Assembly: GCA_015058275.1 (NCBI GenBank)
Contig: SVCQ01000001.1
Coordinates: 109,270 to 173,269 of the forward strand
Source: Clostridiales bacterium
GTDB lineage: Bacteria; Bacillota; Clostridia; Peptostreptococcales; Anaerovoracaceae
DNA length: 64,000 nt
Direction of reading: 5' to 3'
The translations under genes and the position numbers were made by a program. Shown here piece by piece: positions 39,956 to 48,481 of this stretch. The notes under the pieces were generated by a model. The model did no database searches, was not told the DNA's origin, and saw only the letters and a program-made list of their open reading frames with translations. The number at the start of each line of letters is the position of its first letter. The first letter of the stretch is position 1.

Positions 39956-41464
39956 CTACGGGAGCTTTGTCTTTGAAGGCATCCCTGTATAGATCGGTAT
40001 TTCGAATACCAGAGGCTGTGAGAGTATACCGTACTTCTGATACGAAGTCTTGGTATTGTAGCTTTCGTTGTACGGAGCGTGGATATTTGTCATGTACTGA
40101 TGTGTACCCATGCTTCCGCTGCCGTTTCTTGCGTTGAATCTCTGATAGTATATGGTGTGCTGGCCTTTGCTGATGTAGTACTTTGACAGCTCGGCTGCTC
40201 CTCCGCTGACAGCCGCCGCAGGTGTAGTCCATCCTGCCGCGTAAGCATACAGCAGACCCTGATACAGCGGGTTCGTGCCTCCGAAGGCTCCGATATTGAA
40301 CGGATTATATACCTTCTTGCCGAGTATGGTGCTGCCGTTTATGGCATCACTTCCTCCGCCTACCTCCTGTCTGGCTCTTGATGCCAGGAATACAGGGCTT
40401 ACATTGTTGGCCGCCCCTGCATCAACGAATATATTAGGTGTAAATCCGTATGTCGGAAGCTTTGTCGGCTGAAGTATGGTCGAAACCACCGATGCTGTAT
40501 GATATGCAGGCTTGTATGTCAGATCCTCGAACATCATCACCCTGTCTTCTGTAAGGAAGTTCCTCGGATCAAGATAGTAAGCCACCACTGTGCTGTTGGC
40601 ATTGTACCATCCCGGTTCTACCTGCTTGCTGCCCGATCTGTAACCCGAGCCGTAGCTGCTGTGTACCAGCGATACTCCGCTTCTTGTCTCCTTTGACAGT
40701 GCAGTCGACCAGCTGATATTCGTATGATATGCGATGAATCCCCAGTTGCGGTGAGCCTTGTGGAGTTCTCTCAGCTTCTTCTTGTATGAATCCGGGAATC
40801 CCTGCTGTGTCATATATACCTCGAAGTCAGCATCAGAGAGATTGCCTCCCGCGGCATTGCTCGGTCCGAGTATGGAGCCGGTCCTTACAGTCGGGCCTGT
40901 GCCTGCCTCAGGAGGGACATCCGCTGTCAGCTTGACCTTGTTTGAGCAGACATAATAGTAATTTGATCCCGCCTTTACTCTGTACCAGGTCCAGCTCGAT
41001 CCTCTTGTGGATCCCACCGGTTTTGCCTTCAGGCATACGGATATGTTGGCACCCTTTTTGAACTTGCCGACCTTCTTCATCTTTGTTCCGGCACCCTTCC
41101 TGTATGCTACAGAGGATTTGACATTTCCGTTGACTGTATCAAAGGCAATATTGTCGACCCTGTTGACCCTGACATAACCTTTCTTGCCGTTAGCGGTGAC
41201 ATGATACCATCTGTTCTTTGATCCGGTCCCCGTTTTGCTCTTGAAGACCTCTTTATGTATGGTGACATATGTGCCCGGGCTGAGCTTTGTGACCTTTTTG
41301 GAGCTGGTGCTTGCTGATTTACGAAGCACCACGCTTGCGTTGATCGTGCCTGAAGCCTCTGGAGCAGACACGGCAAAGCTTGCCGTCGCAGCCAGCATTA
41401 TGAATGCAGCCGCGACAAGCAGTATTATCACCGGATTGATCCTGATAGCTGTTTGTCTTTGCAT
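39956..41464 (-). CDS. Secreted SH3-domain N-acetylglucosaminidase (GH73-type autolysin)
   Basis: 502 aa. A signal peptide or N-terminal anchor (INPVIILLVAAAFIMLAATASFAVSA) is followed by two bacterial SH3-like repeats (about 40-110 and 110-175; ASVVLRKSASTSSKKVTKLSPG and SSVAYRKGAGTKMKKVGKF). The catalytic region (about 215-490) is LytG/GH73-like, with the probable acid Glu in FLASRARQEVGGGSDAI. It should cut peptidoglycan glycan strands during growth or separation. Preceded by a leader with competing inverted repeats (41493-41535). Confidence 0.88.
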   Translation of the reverse strand: MQRQTAIRINPVIILLVAAAFIMLAATASFAVSAPEASGTINASVVLRKSASTSSKKVTKLSPGTYVTIHKEVFKSKTGTGSKNRWYHVTANGKKGYVRVNRVDNIAFDTVNGNVKSSVAYRKGAGTKMKKVGKFKKGANISVCLKAKPVGSTRGSSWTWYRVKAGSNYYYVCSNKVKLTADVPPEAGTGPTVRTGSILGPSNAAGGNLSDADFEVYMTQQGFPDSYKKKLRELHKAHRNWGFIAYHTNISWSTALSKETRSGVSLVHSSYGSGYRSGSKQVEPGWYNANSTVVAYYLDPRNFLTEDRVMMFEDLTYKPAYHTASVVSTILQPTKLPTYGFTPNIFVDAGAANNVSPVFLASRARQEVGGGSDAINGSTILGKKVYNPFNIGAFGGTNPLYQGLLYAYAAGWTTPAAAVSGGAAELSKYYISKGQHTIYYQRFNARNGSGSMGTHQYMTNIHAPYNESYNTKTSYQKYGILSQPLVFEIPIYTGMPSKTKLP

Positions 41465-41492
41465 TGTTCTAATAATCCTTATCGGTAAATTA

Positions 41493-41535
41493 AATAATGC
41501 GGATTCAGCATTATTACTCTAGCTTCCTCCGCATT
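41493..41535 (-). promoter_or_regulatory. Leader with two mutually exclusive hairpins
   Basis: AATAATGC (41493-41500) and GCATTATT (41508-41515) form a perfect 8-bp stem with a 7-nt loop. AATGCGGA (41496-41503) can instead pair with TCCGCATT (41528-41535). The shared segment makes the two exclusive. It could be an attenuator or the terminator of the upstream XRE gene; no known riboswitch is recognised. Confidence 0.4.
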
Positions 41536-41594
41536 TTACATCCATATATTTTGTAGGTCTTTGAATATTACTAATTGTTTACATTAATAATCCT

Positions 41595-41798
41595 TTATCT
41601 GAAGCGATTCTCGTGGATGAATATCTCCTCTATCGGCATCTCCAGGAGATCGGCTATATCAAAGGCAAGCTCAAGAGACGGCGTACATCTGCCGTTCTCA
41701 ATGGAACTTATCGACTGTCTTGATACTCCGAGCTGATCGACAAGATATCCCTGTCCGATCTTCTTTTCTTTTCTGATCTCTCTGAGTCTGTTCTCCAT
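41595..41798 (-). CDS. Small XRE-family transcriptional regulator
   Basis: 67-aa protein that is essentially one Cro/CI helix-turn-helix: MENRLREIRKEKKIGQGYLVDQLGVSRQSISSIENG, then TPSLELAFDIADLLEMPIEEIF. Resembles the YozG-type regulators usually found beside a small membrane protein, which is absent here. ATG 41798 has GGTGGGG upstream; the open frame extends 25 codons further but crosses its own promoter. Targets unknown; the glucosaminidase gene 130 nt downstream is a candidate. Confidence 0.88.
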   Translation of the reverse strand: MENRLREIRKEKKIGQGYLVDQLGVSRQSISSIENGRCTPSLELAFDIADLLEMPIEEIFIHENRFR

Positions 41799-41845
41799 CG
41801 TTACCCCACCGGATCCGATATCCGTCACAGCTTTAACTTGAGTAC

Positions 41846-41873
41846 ATTTTAGCATCTGATGAAGTAATGTCAA
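41846..41873 (-). promoter_or_regulatory. Sigma-A promoter of the XRE regulator
   Basis: TTGACA (41873-41868) and TAAAAT (41851-41846) with a 16-nt spacer, about 48 nt before the start codon. Confidence 0.7.
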
Positions 41874-41920
41874 GTCCGCTTTACGTTTATTTATATATCG
41901 TCAATTTACGCTCCTGAGTA

Positions 41921-41950
41921 TAAAAAAAGAGTCCTGAGCTGATCTCAGGA
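41921..41950 (-). terminator. Intrinsic terminator of the tRNA operon
   Basis: On the minus strand TCCTGAG-ATCAG-CTCAGGA (41950-41932) is followed by CTC and seven T (41927-41922). It lies just after tRNA-Phe. Confidence 0.88.
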
Positions 41951-41956
41951 TCTCTG

Positions 41957-42032
41957 TGGTGCCCAGACCCGGAATTGAACCAGGGACACGTAGATTTTCA
42001 GTCTACTGCTCTACCAACTGAGCTATCTGGGC
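41957..42032 (-). tRNA. tRNA-Phe (GAA)
   Basis: Complete cloverleaf: acceptor GCCCAGA/TCTGGGC, anticodon loop CTGAAAA, T loop TTCAATT, encoded CCA. Last gene of the 16-tRNA operon. Confidence 0.97.
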
Positions 42033-42036
42033 TTAT

Positions 42037-42113
42037 TGGTCGGGGTGGCAGGATTTGAACCCGCGGCCCACTGGTCCCAAACCAGTTGCGCTACCAAACT
42101 GCGCTACACCCCG
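42037..42113 (-). tRNA. tRNA-Pro (TGG), copy 2
   Basis: Acceptor CGGGGTG/CACCCCG, anticodon loop TTTGGGA, T loop TTCAAAT, CCA encoded. Identical to the copy at 42209-42285; the two flank tRNA-Met. Confidence 0.97.
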
Positions 42114-42119
42114 ATTAAC

Positions 42120-42195
42120 TGGTGGGCCATCTTGGGTTCGAACCAAGGACCGACCGGTTATGAGCCGGTTGCTCTAACCACTGAGCTAATGGCCC
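42120..42195 (-). tRNA. tRNA with CAT anticodon (elongator Met, possibly Ile2)
   Basis: Acceptor GGGCCAT/ATGGCCC, anticodon loop CTCATAA, CCA encoded. It lacks initiator features. A lysidine-modified Ile2 tRNA would also show CAT, and sequence alone does not settle it. Confidence 0.9.
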
Positions 42196-42208
42196 AAGTA
42201 TTAAATTT

Positions 42209-42285
42209 TGGTCGGGGTGGCAGGATTTGAACCCGCGGCCCACTGGTCCCAAACCAGTTGCGCTACCAAACTGCGCTACACCCCG
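42209..42285 (-). tRNA. tRNA-Pro (TGG), copy 1
   Basis: Identical over 77 nt to the copy at 42037-42113; loop TTTGGGA, CCA encoded. Confidence 0.97.
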
Positions 42286-42289
42286 ATAT

Positions 42290-42365
42290 TGGCAGGGGCA
42301 GTAGGACTTGAACCCACGGCACGCGGTTTTGGAGACCGCTGCTCTACCAACTGAGCTATACCCCT
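42290..42365 (-). tRNA. tRNA-Trp (CCA)
   Basis: Acceptor AGGGGTA paired with TGCCCCT-type 3' strand, anticodon loop CTCCAAA, T loop TTCAAGT, 3' CCA encoded after discriminator G. Confidence 0.96.
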
Positions 42366-42513
42366 ATGTCTTGCTCGTCTATTTGCGCGCCTGCTTCGTT
42401 GCTGCGCTCTCGCTCGTCGTTCGCATACAGGGAGTATTACTCTCTCCGCTCTCGATCGCGCGCCTCGCATTCATCGCAAATATACTTCGCACTACATCTT
42501 GCCTTAAGAAAGG
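42366..42513. repeat. 148-bp GC-rich spacer with internal repeats inside the tRNA operon
   Basis: All other tRNA spacers here are 4-45 nt. This one is flanked internally by the inverted repeat ATTTGCG (42381-42387) and CGCAAAT (42476-42482). It has the direct repeat GCGCGCCT at 42385-42392 and 42459-42466 and the odd palindrome GAGTATTACTC (42433-42443) near its centre. No tRNA, ORF with a ribosome site, or promoter is evident. It may be a small mobile repeat or a processing element. Confidence 0.5.
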
Positions 42514-42605
42514 TGGCGGAGAAGATGGGATTCGAACCCATGCGGCCCTATACGAACCCTAACGGTTTAGCAAACCGTCCTCTTCAGCCTCTTGAGTACT
42601 TCTCC
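42514..42605 (-). tRNA. tRNA-Ser (GCT)
   Basis: Class II tRNA with long variable arm; acceptor GGAGAAG/CTTCTCC, anticodon loop TTGCTAA, discriminator G, CCA encoded. Confidence 0.96.
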
Positions 42606-42618
42606 AAGTAAGGCTTCT

Positions 42619-42707
<89 letters not shown>

Positions 42708-42732
42708 GTATCCTTAGCGGGATAAGGTGTGT

Positions 42733-42808
42733 TGGTGACCCATCGGAGATTCGAACTCCGGACACCTTGATTAAAAGTCAAGTGCTCTGCCGACTGAGCT
42801 AATGGGTC
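42733..42808 (-). tRNA. tRNA-Lys (TTT)
   Basis: Acceptor GACCCAT/ATGGGTC, anticodon loop CTTTTAA, CCA encoded. Confidence 0.97.
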
Positions 42809-42813
42809 GCAAT

Positions 42814-42888
42814 TGGCTGGGGTAGCAGGACTCGAACCTACGAATGACAGAGTCAAAGTCTGTTGCCTTACCGCTTGGCTATACCCCA
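42814..42888 (-). tRNA. tRNA-Gln (TTG)
   Basis: Acceptor TGGGGTA/TACCCCA, anticodon loop CTTTGAC, discriminator G, CCA encoded. Confidence 0.96.
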
Positions 42889-42921
42889 AAAGCACTAAAG
42901 CCGGCAAGTCGTAAAAAAAAT

Positions 42922-42998
42922 TGGTGAGCCCACAGGGATTCGAACCCCGGACACACGGCTTAGAAGGCCGTTGCTCTATCCAACTGAGCTATGGACCC
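42922..42998 (-). tRNA. tRNA-Arg (TCT)
   Basis: Anticodon loop CTTCTAA, T loop TTCGAAT, CCA encoded. The acceptor GGGTCCA/TGGGCTC contains two G-T pairs. Confidence 0.95.
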
Positions 42999-43029
42999 AC
43001 GATTGCCCAACATTGCCTTTACAAAAAAT

Positions 43030-43103
43030 TGGAGCGGATGATGAGAATCGAACTCACGCTATCAGCTTGGAAGGCTGAAGTTCTACCATTGAACTACATC
43101 CGC
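43030..43103 (-). tRNA. tRNA-Gly (TCC)
   Basis: Acceptor GCGGATG/CATCCGC, anticodon loop CTTCCAA, discriminator T, CCA encoded. Confidence 0.97.
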
Positions 43104-43108
43104 AAAAG

Positions 43109-43183
43109 TGGAGCGGAAGACGAGATTCGAACTCGCGACCCTCGCCTTGGCAAGGCGATGCTCTACCCCTGAGCCACTTCCGC
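43109..43183 (-). tRNA. tRNA-Gly (GCC)
   Basis: Acceptor GCGGAAG/CTTCCGC, anticodon loop TTGCCAA, CCA encoded. Confidence 0.97.
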
Positions 43184-43204
43184 ATATCTGAACTTTATAA
43201 ATCT

Positions 43205-43289
43205 TGGTCGAGGGGGATGGATTCGAACCATCGAAAGCAGTGCTAACGGATTTACAGTCCGCCCCCTTTGGCCACTCGGGAACCCCTCG
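43205..43289 (-). tRNA. tRNA-Tyr (GTA)
   Basis: Class II with long variable arm; acceptor CGAGGGG paired with CCCCTCG, anticodon loop CTGTAAA, CCA encoded. GUN anticodon, so a Tgt/queuosine substrate. Confidence 0.96.
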
Positions 43290-43297
43290 ATAAATCT

Positions 43298-43372
43298 TGG
43301 AGCTGATGGAGGGAATCGAACCCCCAACCTGCTGATTACAAATCAGCTGCTCTACCGTTGAGCCACATCAGC
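43298..43372 (-). tRNA. tRNA-Thr (TGT)
   Basis: Acceptor GCTGATG/CATCAGC, anticodon loop TTTGTAA, CCA encoded. Confidence 0.97.
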
Positions 43373-43376
43373 ATAT

Positions 43377-43453
43377 TGGCGACCGGGAACGGGCTCGAAC
43401 CGTCGACCTCCAGCGTGACAGGCTGGCATTCTAACCAGCTGAACTACCCGGCC
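43377..43453 (-). tRNA. tRNA-Asp (GTC)
   Basis: Acceptor GGCCGGG/CCCGGTC, anticodon loop CTGTCAC, CCA encoded. GUN anticodon, a queuosine substrate. Confidence 0.97.
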
Positions 43454-43472
43454 ATGATATGTAAAGGTGCTA

Positions 43473-43548
43473 TGGTGGGCGCAATAGGGCTCGAACCTAT
43501 GACCCCCTGCTTGTAAGGCAGGTGCTCTCCCAGCTGAGCTATGCGCCC
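43473..43548 (-). tRNA. tRNA-Val (TAC)
   Basis: Acceptor GGGCGCA/TGCGCCC, anticodon loop CTTACAA, CCA encoded. First gene of the tRNA operon, 20 nt after the promoter -10. Confidence 0.97.
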
Positions 43549-43568
43549 GTCATTTTTGACGCTTGATT

Positions 43569-43597
43569 ATATTAGCACGATATAATTGCTGTGTCAA
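43569..43597 (-). promoter_or_regulatory. Sigma-A promoter of the tRNA operon
   Basis: TTGACA (43597-43592) and TAATAT (43574-43569) with a 17-nt spacer in an A/T-rich setting, directly ahead of tRNA-Val. A perfect 10-bp inverted repeat, TTTGACGCTT (43555-43564) and AAGCGTCAAA (43644-43653), brackets the promoter. Confidence 0.85.
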
Positions 43598-43648
43598 ACA
43601 AAATTTCAACTTATTTTTACTATGATGTTTGTTTTTTAGGACAAAGCG

Positions 43649-44290
43649 TCAAATGCACGGATATTTGGCAAGATCCGCCCTCTCATCTTTGAGTACTGCC
43701 CTGCCTCCCGTGAGGTCTGCTATGAGGGATTTGACCCTGTCCCCTTCTTCGGACGGACATTTGATAAGTGCGCTGACCACATCGGTATATGTGATGTCCG
43801 CAATATCAAAGCCGCCTTCAGCGGACAAGTTCCGGAGCTTGCTCAGATATGTATAGTCAAGCGAGTATTCGAGGATCGCACTGTCTCTCACCTCGCATGT
43901 GCCGGCTGCGTCAAGGGCAAGCCCGGCCGCATGCGTGTAGGCCCTGGCAAGACCGCCTGTACCGAGCTTTATGCCCCCGAAGTATCTCGTGACCACCACG
44001 ACGACATTTGTAAGCTCTCTGCTGCTTATTAGCCTGAGTACGGGCATGCCCGAAGTCCCGGCGGGCTCTCCGTCATCGCTCGCCCACTGATGCTCCATGC
44101 CGGCTCCGCATACAAAGGCAGGCACATTGTGTGTCGCGTCTTTATATTTCTCCTTGATCTGTGATACGAAAAGTCTCGCCTCTTCCGGCGATCCCGCCGG
44201 AGAGGCATGCGCTATGAAGCGGGAGCGTTCGATAACGTACTCCGCTTCGGCATATTCAAGTATCGATTTATATAGATACATATACGCCAT
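43649..44290 (-). CDS. YigZ/IMPACT family protein
   Basis: 213 aa. The N-terminal UPF0029/IMPACT domain has EYVIERSRFIAHASPAGSPEEA, YKDATHNVPAFV, DDGEPAGTSGMPVL and VVVVTRYFGGIKLGTGGLARAY. The C-terminal DUF1949 ferredoxin-like half contains LDYTYLSKLRNLSAEGGFDIADITY. The eukaryotic relative inhibits GCN2; the bacterial role is unknown. Lies after hslU, upstream of the tRNA operon. Confidence 0.93.
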   Translation of the reverse strand: MAYMYLYKSILEYAEAEYVIERSRFIAHASPAGSPEEARLFVSQIKEKYKDATHNVPAFVCGAGMEHQWASDDGEPAGTSGMPVLRLISSRELTNVVVVVTRYFGGIKLGTGGLARAYTHAAGLALDAAGTCEVRDSAILEYSLDYTYLSKLRNLSAEGGFDIADITYTDVVSALIKCPSEEGDRVKSLIADLTGGRAVLKDERADLAKYPCI

Positions 44291-44319
44291 TTATCGCCCC
44301 TGTGAGGGGACAAACTGCA

Positions 44320-45747
44320 TCAGAGGATATATTTATCGACGTCGACTTCCTTGATCTTCTCACCGAGTTTTTCGAGCACGTATTCCCTGTCGATGACAAA
44401 GTCTGCAGCGTCCGGATCCGGGAGGTTGAACGAGATGTCCTCAAGTAGGATCTCGAGTATGGTGTGAAGTCTCCTGGCTCCGATGTTCTCGGTCTCCTCA
44501 TTCATGAGGTATGCGAGATTTGCGATCTCATCTATCGCATCGTCTGTGAAGTCAATCTTGACGCCCTCTGTCTCAAGGAGAGCCTTCTGCTGCTTTGTTA
44601 CGGCGTTCTCCGGAACCGTAAGGATCTTTTTGAAGTCCTCCCTGTCGAGGTTCTGAAGCTCTACGTTGATCGGGAACCTTCCCTGCAGCTCAGGGATCAG
44701 GTCGCTCGGCTTGGATACATGGAACGCACCTGCTCCGATGAAGAGCATGTGGTCCGTCTTGACCGGTCCGTACTTGGTATTGACGACGCTGCCCTCGACT
44801 ATAGGCAGGATGTCTCTCTGGACGCCCTCTCTTGATACGTCGGCTCCGGATCTCATGCTGCTGCCGGAAGCGATCTTGTCTATCTCGTCGATAAAGATGA
44901 TGCCGTTCTGCTCTGCATTCTGCAGGGCCTCGTCAGTCACCTGGTCCATGTCGATCATCTTCTGTGCTTCCTGCTCTCTGAGGATGCGCCTTGCATCGCT
45001 GACCTTGCATTTCTTGCGCTTGGTCTTCTTAGGAAGCATGCTGTCAAAGATATTGCCGATGGCTATCATGCTTTCGTTCTGATTATCGAGCTGATTTGTC
45101 TTAGGCACATCGTCGACTTCGATCTCGACGATCTGATCCTCGAGAAGTCCGGCCTTGAGCTGCTCTCTCACCTGGTCTCTCGCCATCCTGATGTCTGCAT
45201 ACTCCTTGCTGGTCTCGAATTCCTTTTGTCTGCTTTCTTCGTACTCCTGCTTTTGAGTCTTGTAGCCGAGGTTGCCGAAGATATTGCCGAGCTGCACTCC
45301 GCTCTGCTGGTCGTTCTGAGGACCAGGGATGATGGACTTGACGATGATATCCTCTGCGATGACGTTAGCCATTTCGGCGTTCTCGTCCATTCTCTTTTGC
45401 TTGCTCAGTCTCATCGATGCCTCCACGAGGTCTCTGATCATGGAATCGACATCGCGGCCGACATAACCCACCTCAGTGAATTTGGTGGCCTCGACCTTGA
45501 CAAAAGGCGCGTCCATGAGACGCGCAAGTCTCCTTGCGATCTCTGTCTTACCGACACCTGTAGGTCCCATCATGAGGATGTTCTTGGGAGAGATCTCCTC
45601 TCTCATTTCCTCACTCAGCTGACTTCTCCTGTAGCGGTTACGAAGGGCTATGGCCACGTACTTTTTGGCCTCGTCCTGTCCGATTATGTATTTGTCGAGC
45701 TCCGCAACGATCTGTTTCGGAGTCATGTTCTTGATATTGTCTGCCAT
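44320..45747 (-). CDS. hslU: ATP-dependent protease ATPase subunit HslU
   Basis: AAA+ unfoldase of the HslUV protease. Walker A GPTGVGKTEIARRLA, pore motif VGYVGRD, the I-domain insertion (about 110-240), Walker B IIFIDEIDKIA, the sensor region GAGAFHVSKPSDLIPELQGRFPI and the C-terminal docking tail EVDVDKYIL. 475 aa. It sits 18 nt after hslV. Confidence 0.97.
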   Translation of the reverse strand: MADNIKNMTPKQIVAELDKYIIGQDEAKKYVAIALRNRYRRSQLSEEMREEISPKNILMMGPTGVGKTEIARRLARLMDAPFVKVEATKFTEVGYVGRDVDSMIRDLVEASMRLSKQKRMDENAEMANVIAEDIIVKSIIPGPQNDQQSGVQLGNIFGNLGYKTQKQEYEESRQKEFETSKEYADIRMARDQVREQLKAGLLEDQIVEIEVDDVPKTNQLDNQNESMIAIGNIFDSMLPKKTKRKKCKVSDARRILREQEAQKMIDMDQVTDEALQNAEQNGIIFIDEIDKIASGSSMRSGADVSREGVQRDILPIVEGSVVNTKYGPVKTDHMLFIGAGAFHVSKPSDLIPELQGRFPINVELQNLDREDFKKILTVPENAVTKQQKALLETEGVKIDFTDDAIDEIANLAYLMNEETENIGARRLHTILEILLEDISFNLPDPDAADFVIDREYVLEKLGEKIKEVDVDKYIL

Positions 45748-45765
45748 TTCCGATCTCCAGTACTG

Positions 45766-46305
45766 TTAAAGCTTTTCTATGCTGATATTGCCGTTAGTGT
45801 AAACGCATATATTGGAAGCGATCTCAAGCGACTTCCTGACGATGGTCTCTGCGTCAAGGTCGGTGTTTTCGTACAGTGCGACAGCCGCCGAATAAGCGTA
45901 ATTGCCGCCGGAGCCGATAGCCACCACGTCCTTGTCAGGCGAGATGACCTCACCGTTGCCGCTTATGACAAGGAGGTCTTGCTCGTCGGCTACGATCATG
46001 AGAGCCTCGAGGTTCCTCATCGCCTTGTCGGATCTCCAGTACTGCGCAAGGTCGACAGCGGCTCTCTTGAGATTGCCGGCGTGCTCGCCGAGCTTGTTCT
46101 CGAACTTCTCAGTCAGTGAGAATGCGTCGGCTACAGAGCCCGCAAACCCGGTCAGCACCTTGTCCTTGTAGATCTTTTTGACCTTTTTGGCGCCGTTCTT
46201 CATGATGGTAGTCTCGCCCATCGTCACCTGGCCGTCTCCGCCTATGGCGATATCGCCGTTCGGCCTTCTCACAGCGCATATTGTGGTTGCATGGAACTTT
46301 ATCAT
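45766..46305 (-). CDS. hslV: ATP-dependent protease proteolytic subunit HslV
   Basis: N-terminal threonine hydrolase of 179 aa. The start [20 protein letters not shown] places the catalytic Thr at residue 7, so a short propeptide is removed. Other motifs: [16 protein letters not shown] and [16 protein letters not shown] 46305 has AAGGAG upstream and overlaps the topA stop (ATGA), giving topA-hslV-hslU coupling. Confidence 0.96.
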   Translation of the reverse strand: MIKFHATTICAVRRPNGDIAIGGDGQVTMGETTIMKNGAKKVKKIYKDKVLTGFAGSVADAFSLTEKFENKLGEHAGNLKRAAVDLAQYWRSDKAMRNLEALMIVADEQDLLVISGNGEVISPDKDVVAIGSGGNYAYSAAVALYENTDLDAETIVRKSLEIASNICVYTNGNISIEKL

Positions 46306-48392
46306 TTCTTTTTCTCCTTGTATTTGCACTCAGGATTGGAACACTTCACAGTTCCGTTCCTGCCCTTTGTCCTTACCAGCATGGATCCGCAGTCCGGGCA
46401 CATCTCTCCCGTCGGCATGTCCCAGTACGAGACATCGCATGCAGGATAGCCGCTGCAGCCGTAGAATACCTTGCCGGACTTGCGACCTCTCTTCTCGATG
46501 ATGTCCTTGCCGCACTTAGGGCATTTGACCCCGGTGGACTTGACGATAGGCTTGGTGTTCTTGCACTCAGGATAGCCTGTGCATGCGAGGAACCTTCCGA
46601 ATCTGCCCTCCTTGATCGCCATAGGCTTGCCGCAGATATCGCAGACCTCGTCGGAGAGCACGACTTCCTTTTCGATGCGCTCTACCTCGCGCTCTGCGAC
46701 CTTGAGTTCTTCGCTGAAGCCCTTGTAGAAGTCGGCTATGACGCTGCGCCATTCCTTATTGCCGAGTTCGATTCCGTCGAGATTGTCCTCCATCTCTCCT
46801 GTGAAGTCCACATCGACTATGTCTGCGAAGTATACCTGGAGTATGCCGATGACATCGAAGCCGAGCTTGGTAGGCTCAAGGCTCTTTTTGACCCTCTTGA
46901 CGTACTTCCTGTTGACCAGCACGGATATGATGGATGCGTAGGTACTAGGCCTTCCGATGTTCTTCTCTTCCATCTCCTTGACGAGGCCTGCCTCAGTGTA
47001 TCTTGCAGGAGGCTGGGTGAACTTCTGCTCCTTGATGAGCTTTTCAAGATCGAGGACCTCGCCCTCGCTGAGCTTCGGCACATTGACCTCCCCCTCGGGA
47101 TTCGAGGTCTTGTATACCTTGCGCCAGCCTTCGAAGGTCATGTGAGCTCCGTTGGCCTTGAATTCGTATCTGCCGTTCTTGATAAGGACCTGCATGGTTT
47201 CATACTTTGCGGCTGCCATGCGGGATGCAACGAACCTCTTCCAGATGAGATCGTAGAGCTTGTACTGATCAGGAGTAAGTGAATCCCTGATGAGTTCAGG
47301 CTCCAGATTGACATCCGACGGCCTGATGGCCTCGTGAGCGTCCTGCATGGCCTTGTTCCTGTTTGTGAATACGTTATTTCCGACGTACTCGTCTCCGAAT
47401 TTCTCCTTTATGTAAGCAGCGCCTGCCGCGGCAGCCTGTGCGGATACTCTGACAGAGTCTGTCCTTATGTATGTGACAAGACCTCTGGCTCCGATGCCCT
47501 TGAGGCTGACACCCTCGTAGAGCTGCTGTGCGATCTGCATCGTCTTGCTCGTCTGAAATCCCAGCTTGATGGATGCATCCTGCTGCATGCTCGATGTGGT
47601 GAACGGAGCATAAGGCTTGGTCTGTCTCTTGCCGGCTTTGATCGAATCAACCGTGTAGCTTCCGCTGCTTAGCTCATCAGCGATGCTGTCGGCCTGCTCG
47701 CCGGACTTTACAGAAGCCTTTTTGCCGTCGATCTTGTTGAGGTCGGCAACAAAGCCGTCGCCGAAGTCGGCAGCGATGTACCAGTACTCCTCAGGTACGA
47801 AGTCCTGTATCTCACGCTCCCTGTCGCAGATGAGCTTGAGTGCTGCAGACTGTACTCTGCCTGCGCTGAGGCCCCAGGAGACTTTCTTCCACAGGAGCGG
47901 GCTAATCTGATAACCCACGAGTCTGTCGAGGACTCTCCTTGCCTGCTGTGCGTCTACAAGTCCGTTGTCTATAGTGCGCGGCTCCTTGATGGCCGCCTGG
48001 ACCGTGTCCTTGTTGATCTCATTGAACATGACGCGGCACTTGTCCTCAGGATCCATGTCCAGGATATGTGTCAGATGCCATGAGATTGCCTCTCCCTCGC
48101 GGTCAGGGTCCGTTGCGAGCAGGACCTTGTCTGCAGCCTTGGCTTCCTTTTTGATCTCCTTGATGGTATCTCCCTTGCCGCGGATGTTGATGTACTCCGG
48201 CTCGAAGTTGTTGTCCACATCGACTCCGAGTCTGCTCTTTGGCAGGTCGCGTACATGTCCGACTGAGGCGATGACCTTATACTTTGAACCTAGGTACTTC
48301 CCTATTATCTTGGCCTTTGACGGCGACTCCACAACCAGCAGAGTCTTGCCCGCCGAAGATGGTTTTTTTGCTGTTTTCTTTGCAGCTGCCAT
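46302..48392 (-). CDS. topA: DNA topoisomerase I
   Basis: Type IA topoisomerase relaxing negative supercoils. Toprim domain: [19 protein letters not shown] and [15 protein letters not shown]. The catalytic Tyr is in [14 protein letters not shown]. Three C-terminal zinc ribbons follow (CDICGKPM...[15 protein letters not shown]...CSGYPAC, CPDCGSM...CSNPEC). 696 aa. AAGGAG precedes the ATG. dprA ends 89 nt upstream, a common Firmicute order. Confidence 0.97.
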   Translation of the reverse strand: MAAAKKTAKKPSSAGKTLLVVESPSKAKIIGKYLGSKYKVIASVGHVRDLPKSRLGVDVDNNFEPEYINIRGKGDTIKEIKKEAKAADKVLLATDPDREGEAISWHLTHILDMDPEDKCRVMFNEINKDTVQAAIKEPRTIDNGLVDAQQARRVLDRLVGYQISPLLWKKVSWGLSAGRVQSAALKLICDREREIQDFVPEEYWYIAADFGDGFVADLNKIDGKKASVKSGEQADSIADELSSGSYTVDSIKAGKRQTKPYAPFTTSSMQQDASIKLGFQTSKTMQIAQQLYEGVSLKGIGARGLVTYIRTDSVRVSAQAAAAGAAYIKEKFGDEYVGNNVFTNRNKAMQDAHEAIRPSDVNLEPELIRDSLTPDQYKLYDLIWKRFVASRMAAAKYETMQVLIKNGRYEFKANGAHMTFEGWRKVYKTSNPEGEVNVPKLSEGEVLDLEKLIKEQKFTQPPARYTEAGLVKEMEEKNIGRPSTYASIISVLVNRKYVKRVKKSLEPTKLGFDVIGILQVYFADIVDVDFTGEMEDNLDGIELGNKEWRSVIADFYKGFSEELKVAEREVERIEKEVVLSDEVCDICGKPMAIKEGRFGRFLACTGYPECKNTKPIVKSTGVKCPKCGKDIIEKRGRKSGKVFYGCSGYPACDVSYWDMPTGEMCPDCGSMLVRTKGRNGTVKCSNPECKYKEKKK

Positions 48393-48481
48393 TAACGTCT
48401 CCTTGTTTTATTTAATATATAATGTAGATAGATTTCAATTTGAAACTTTAGCACAAGCGGACAGACATATACAAGTCTTTT

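Noticed and set aside
45226-46119. Plus-strand open frame of 297 codons across hslU/hslV
   Set aside because: Antisense to two conserved genes; composition (Leu/Val/Asp-rich) is typical of a mirror frame.
46281-47282. Plus-strand open frame of 333 codons across topA
   Set aside because: Mirror frame of the topA coding sequence with no recognisable protein features.
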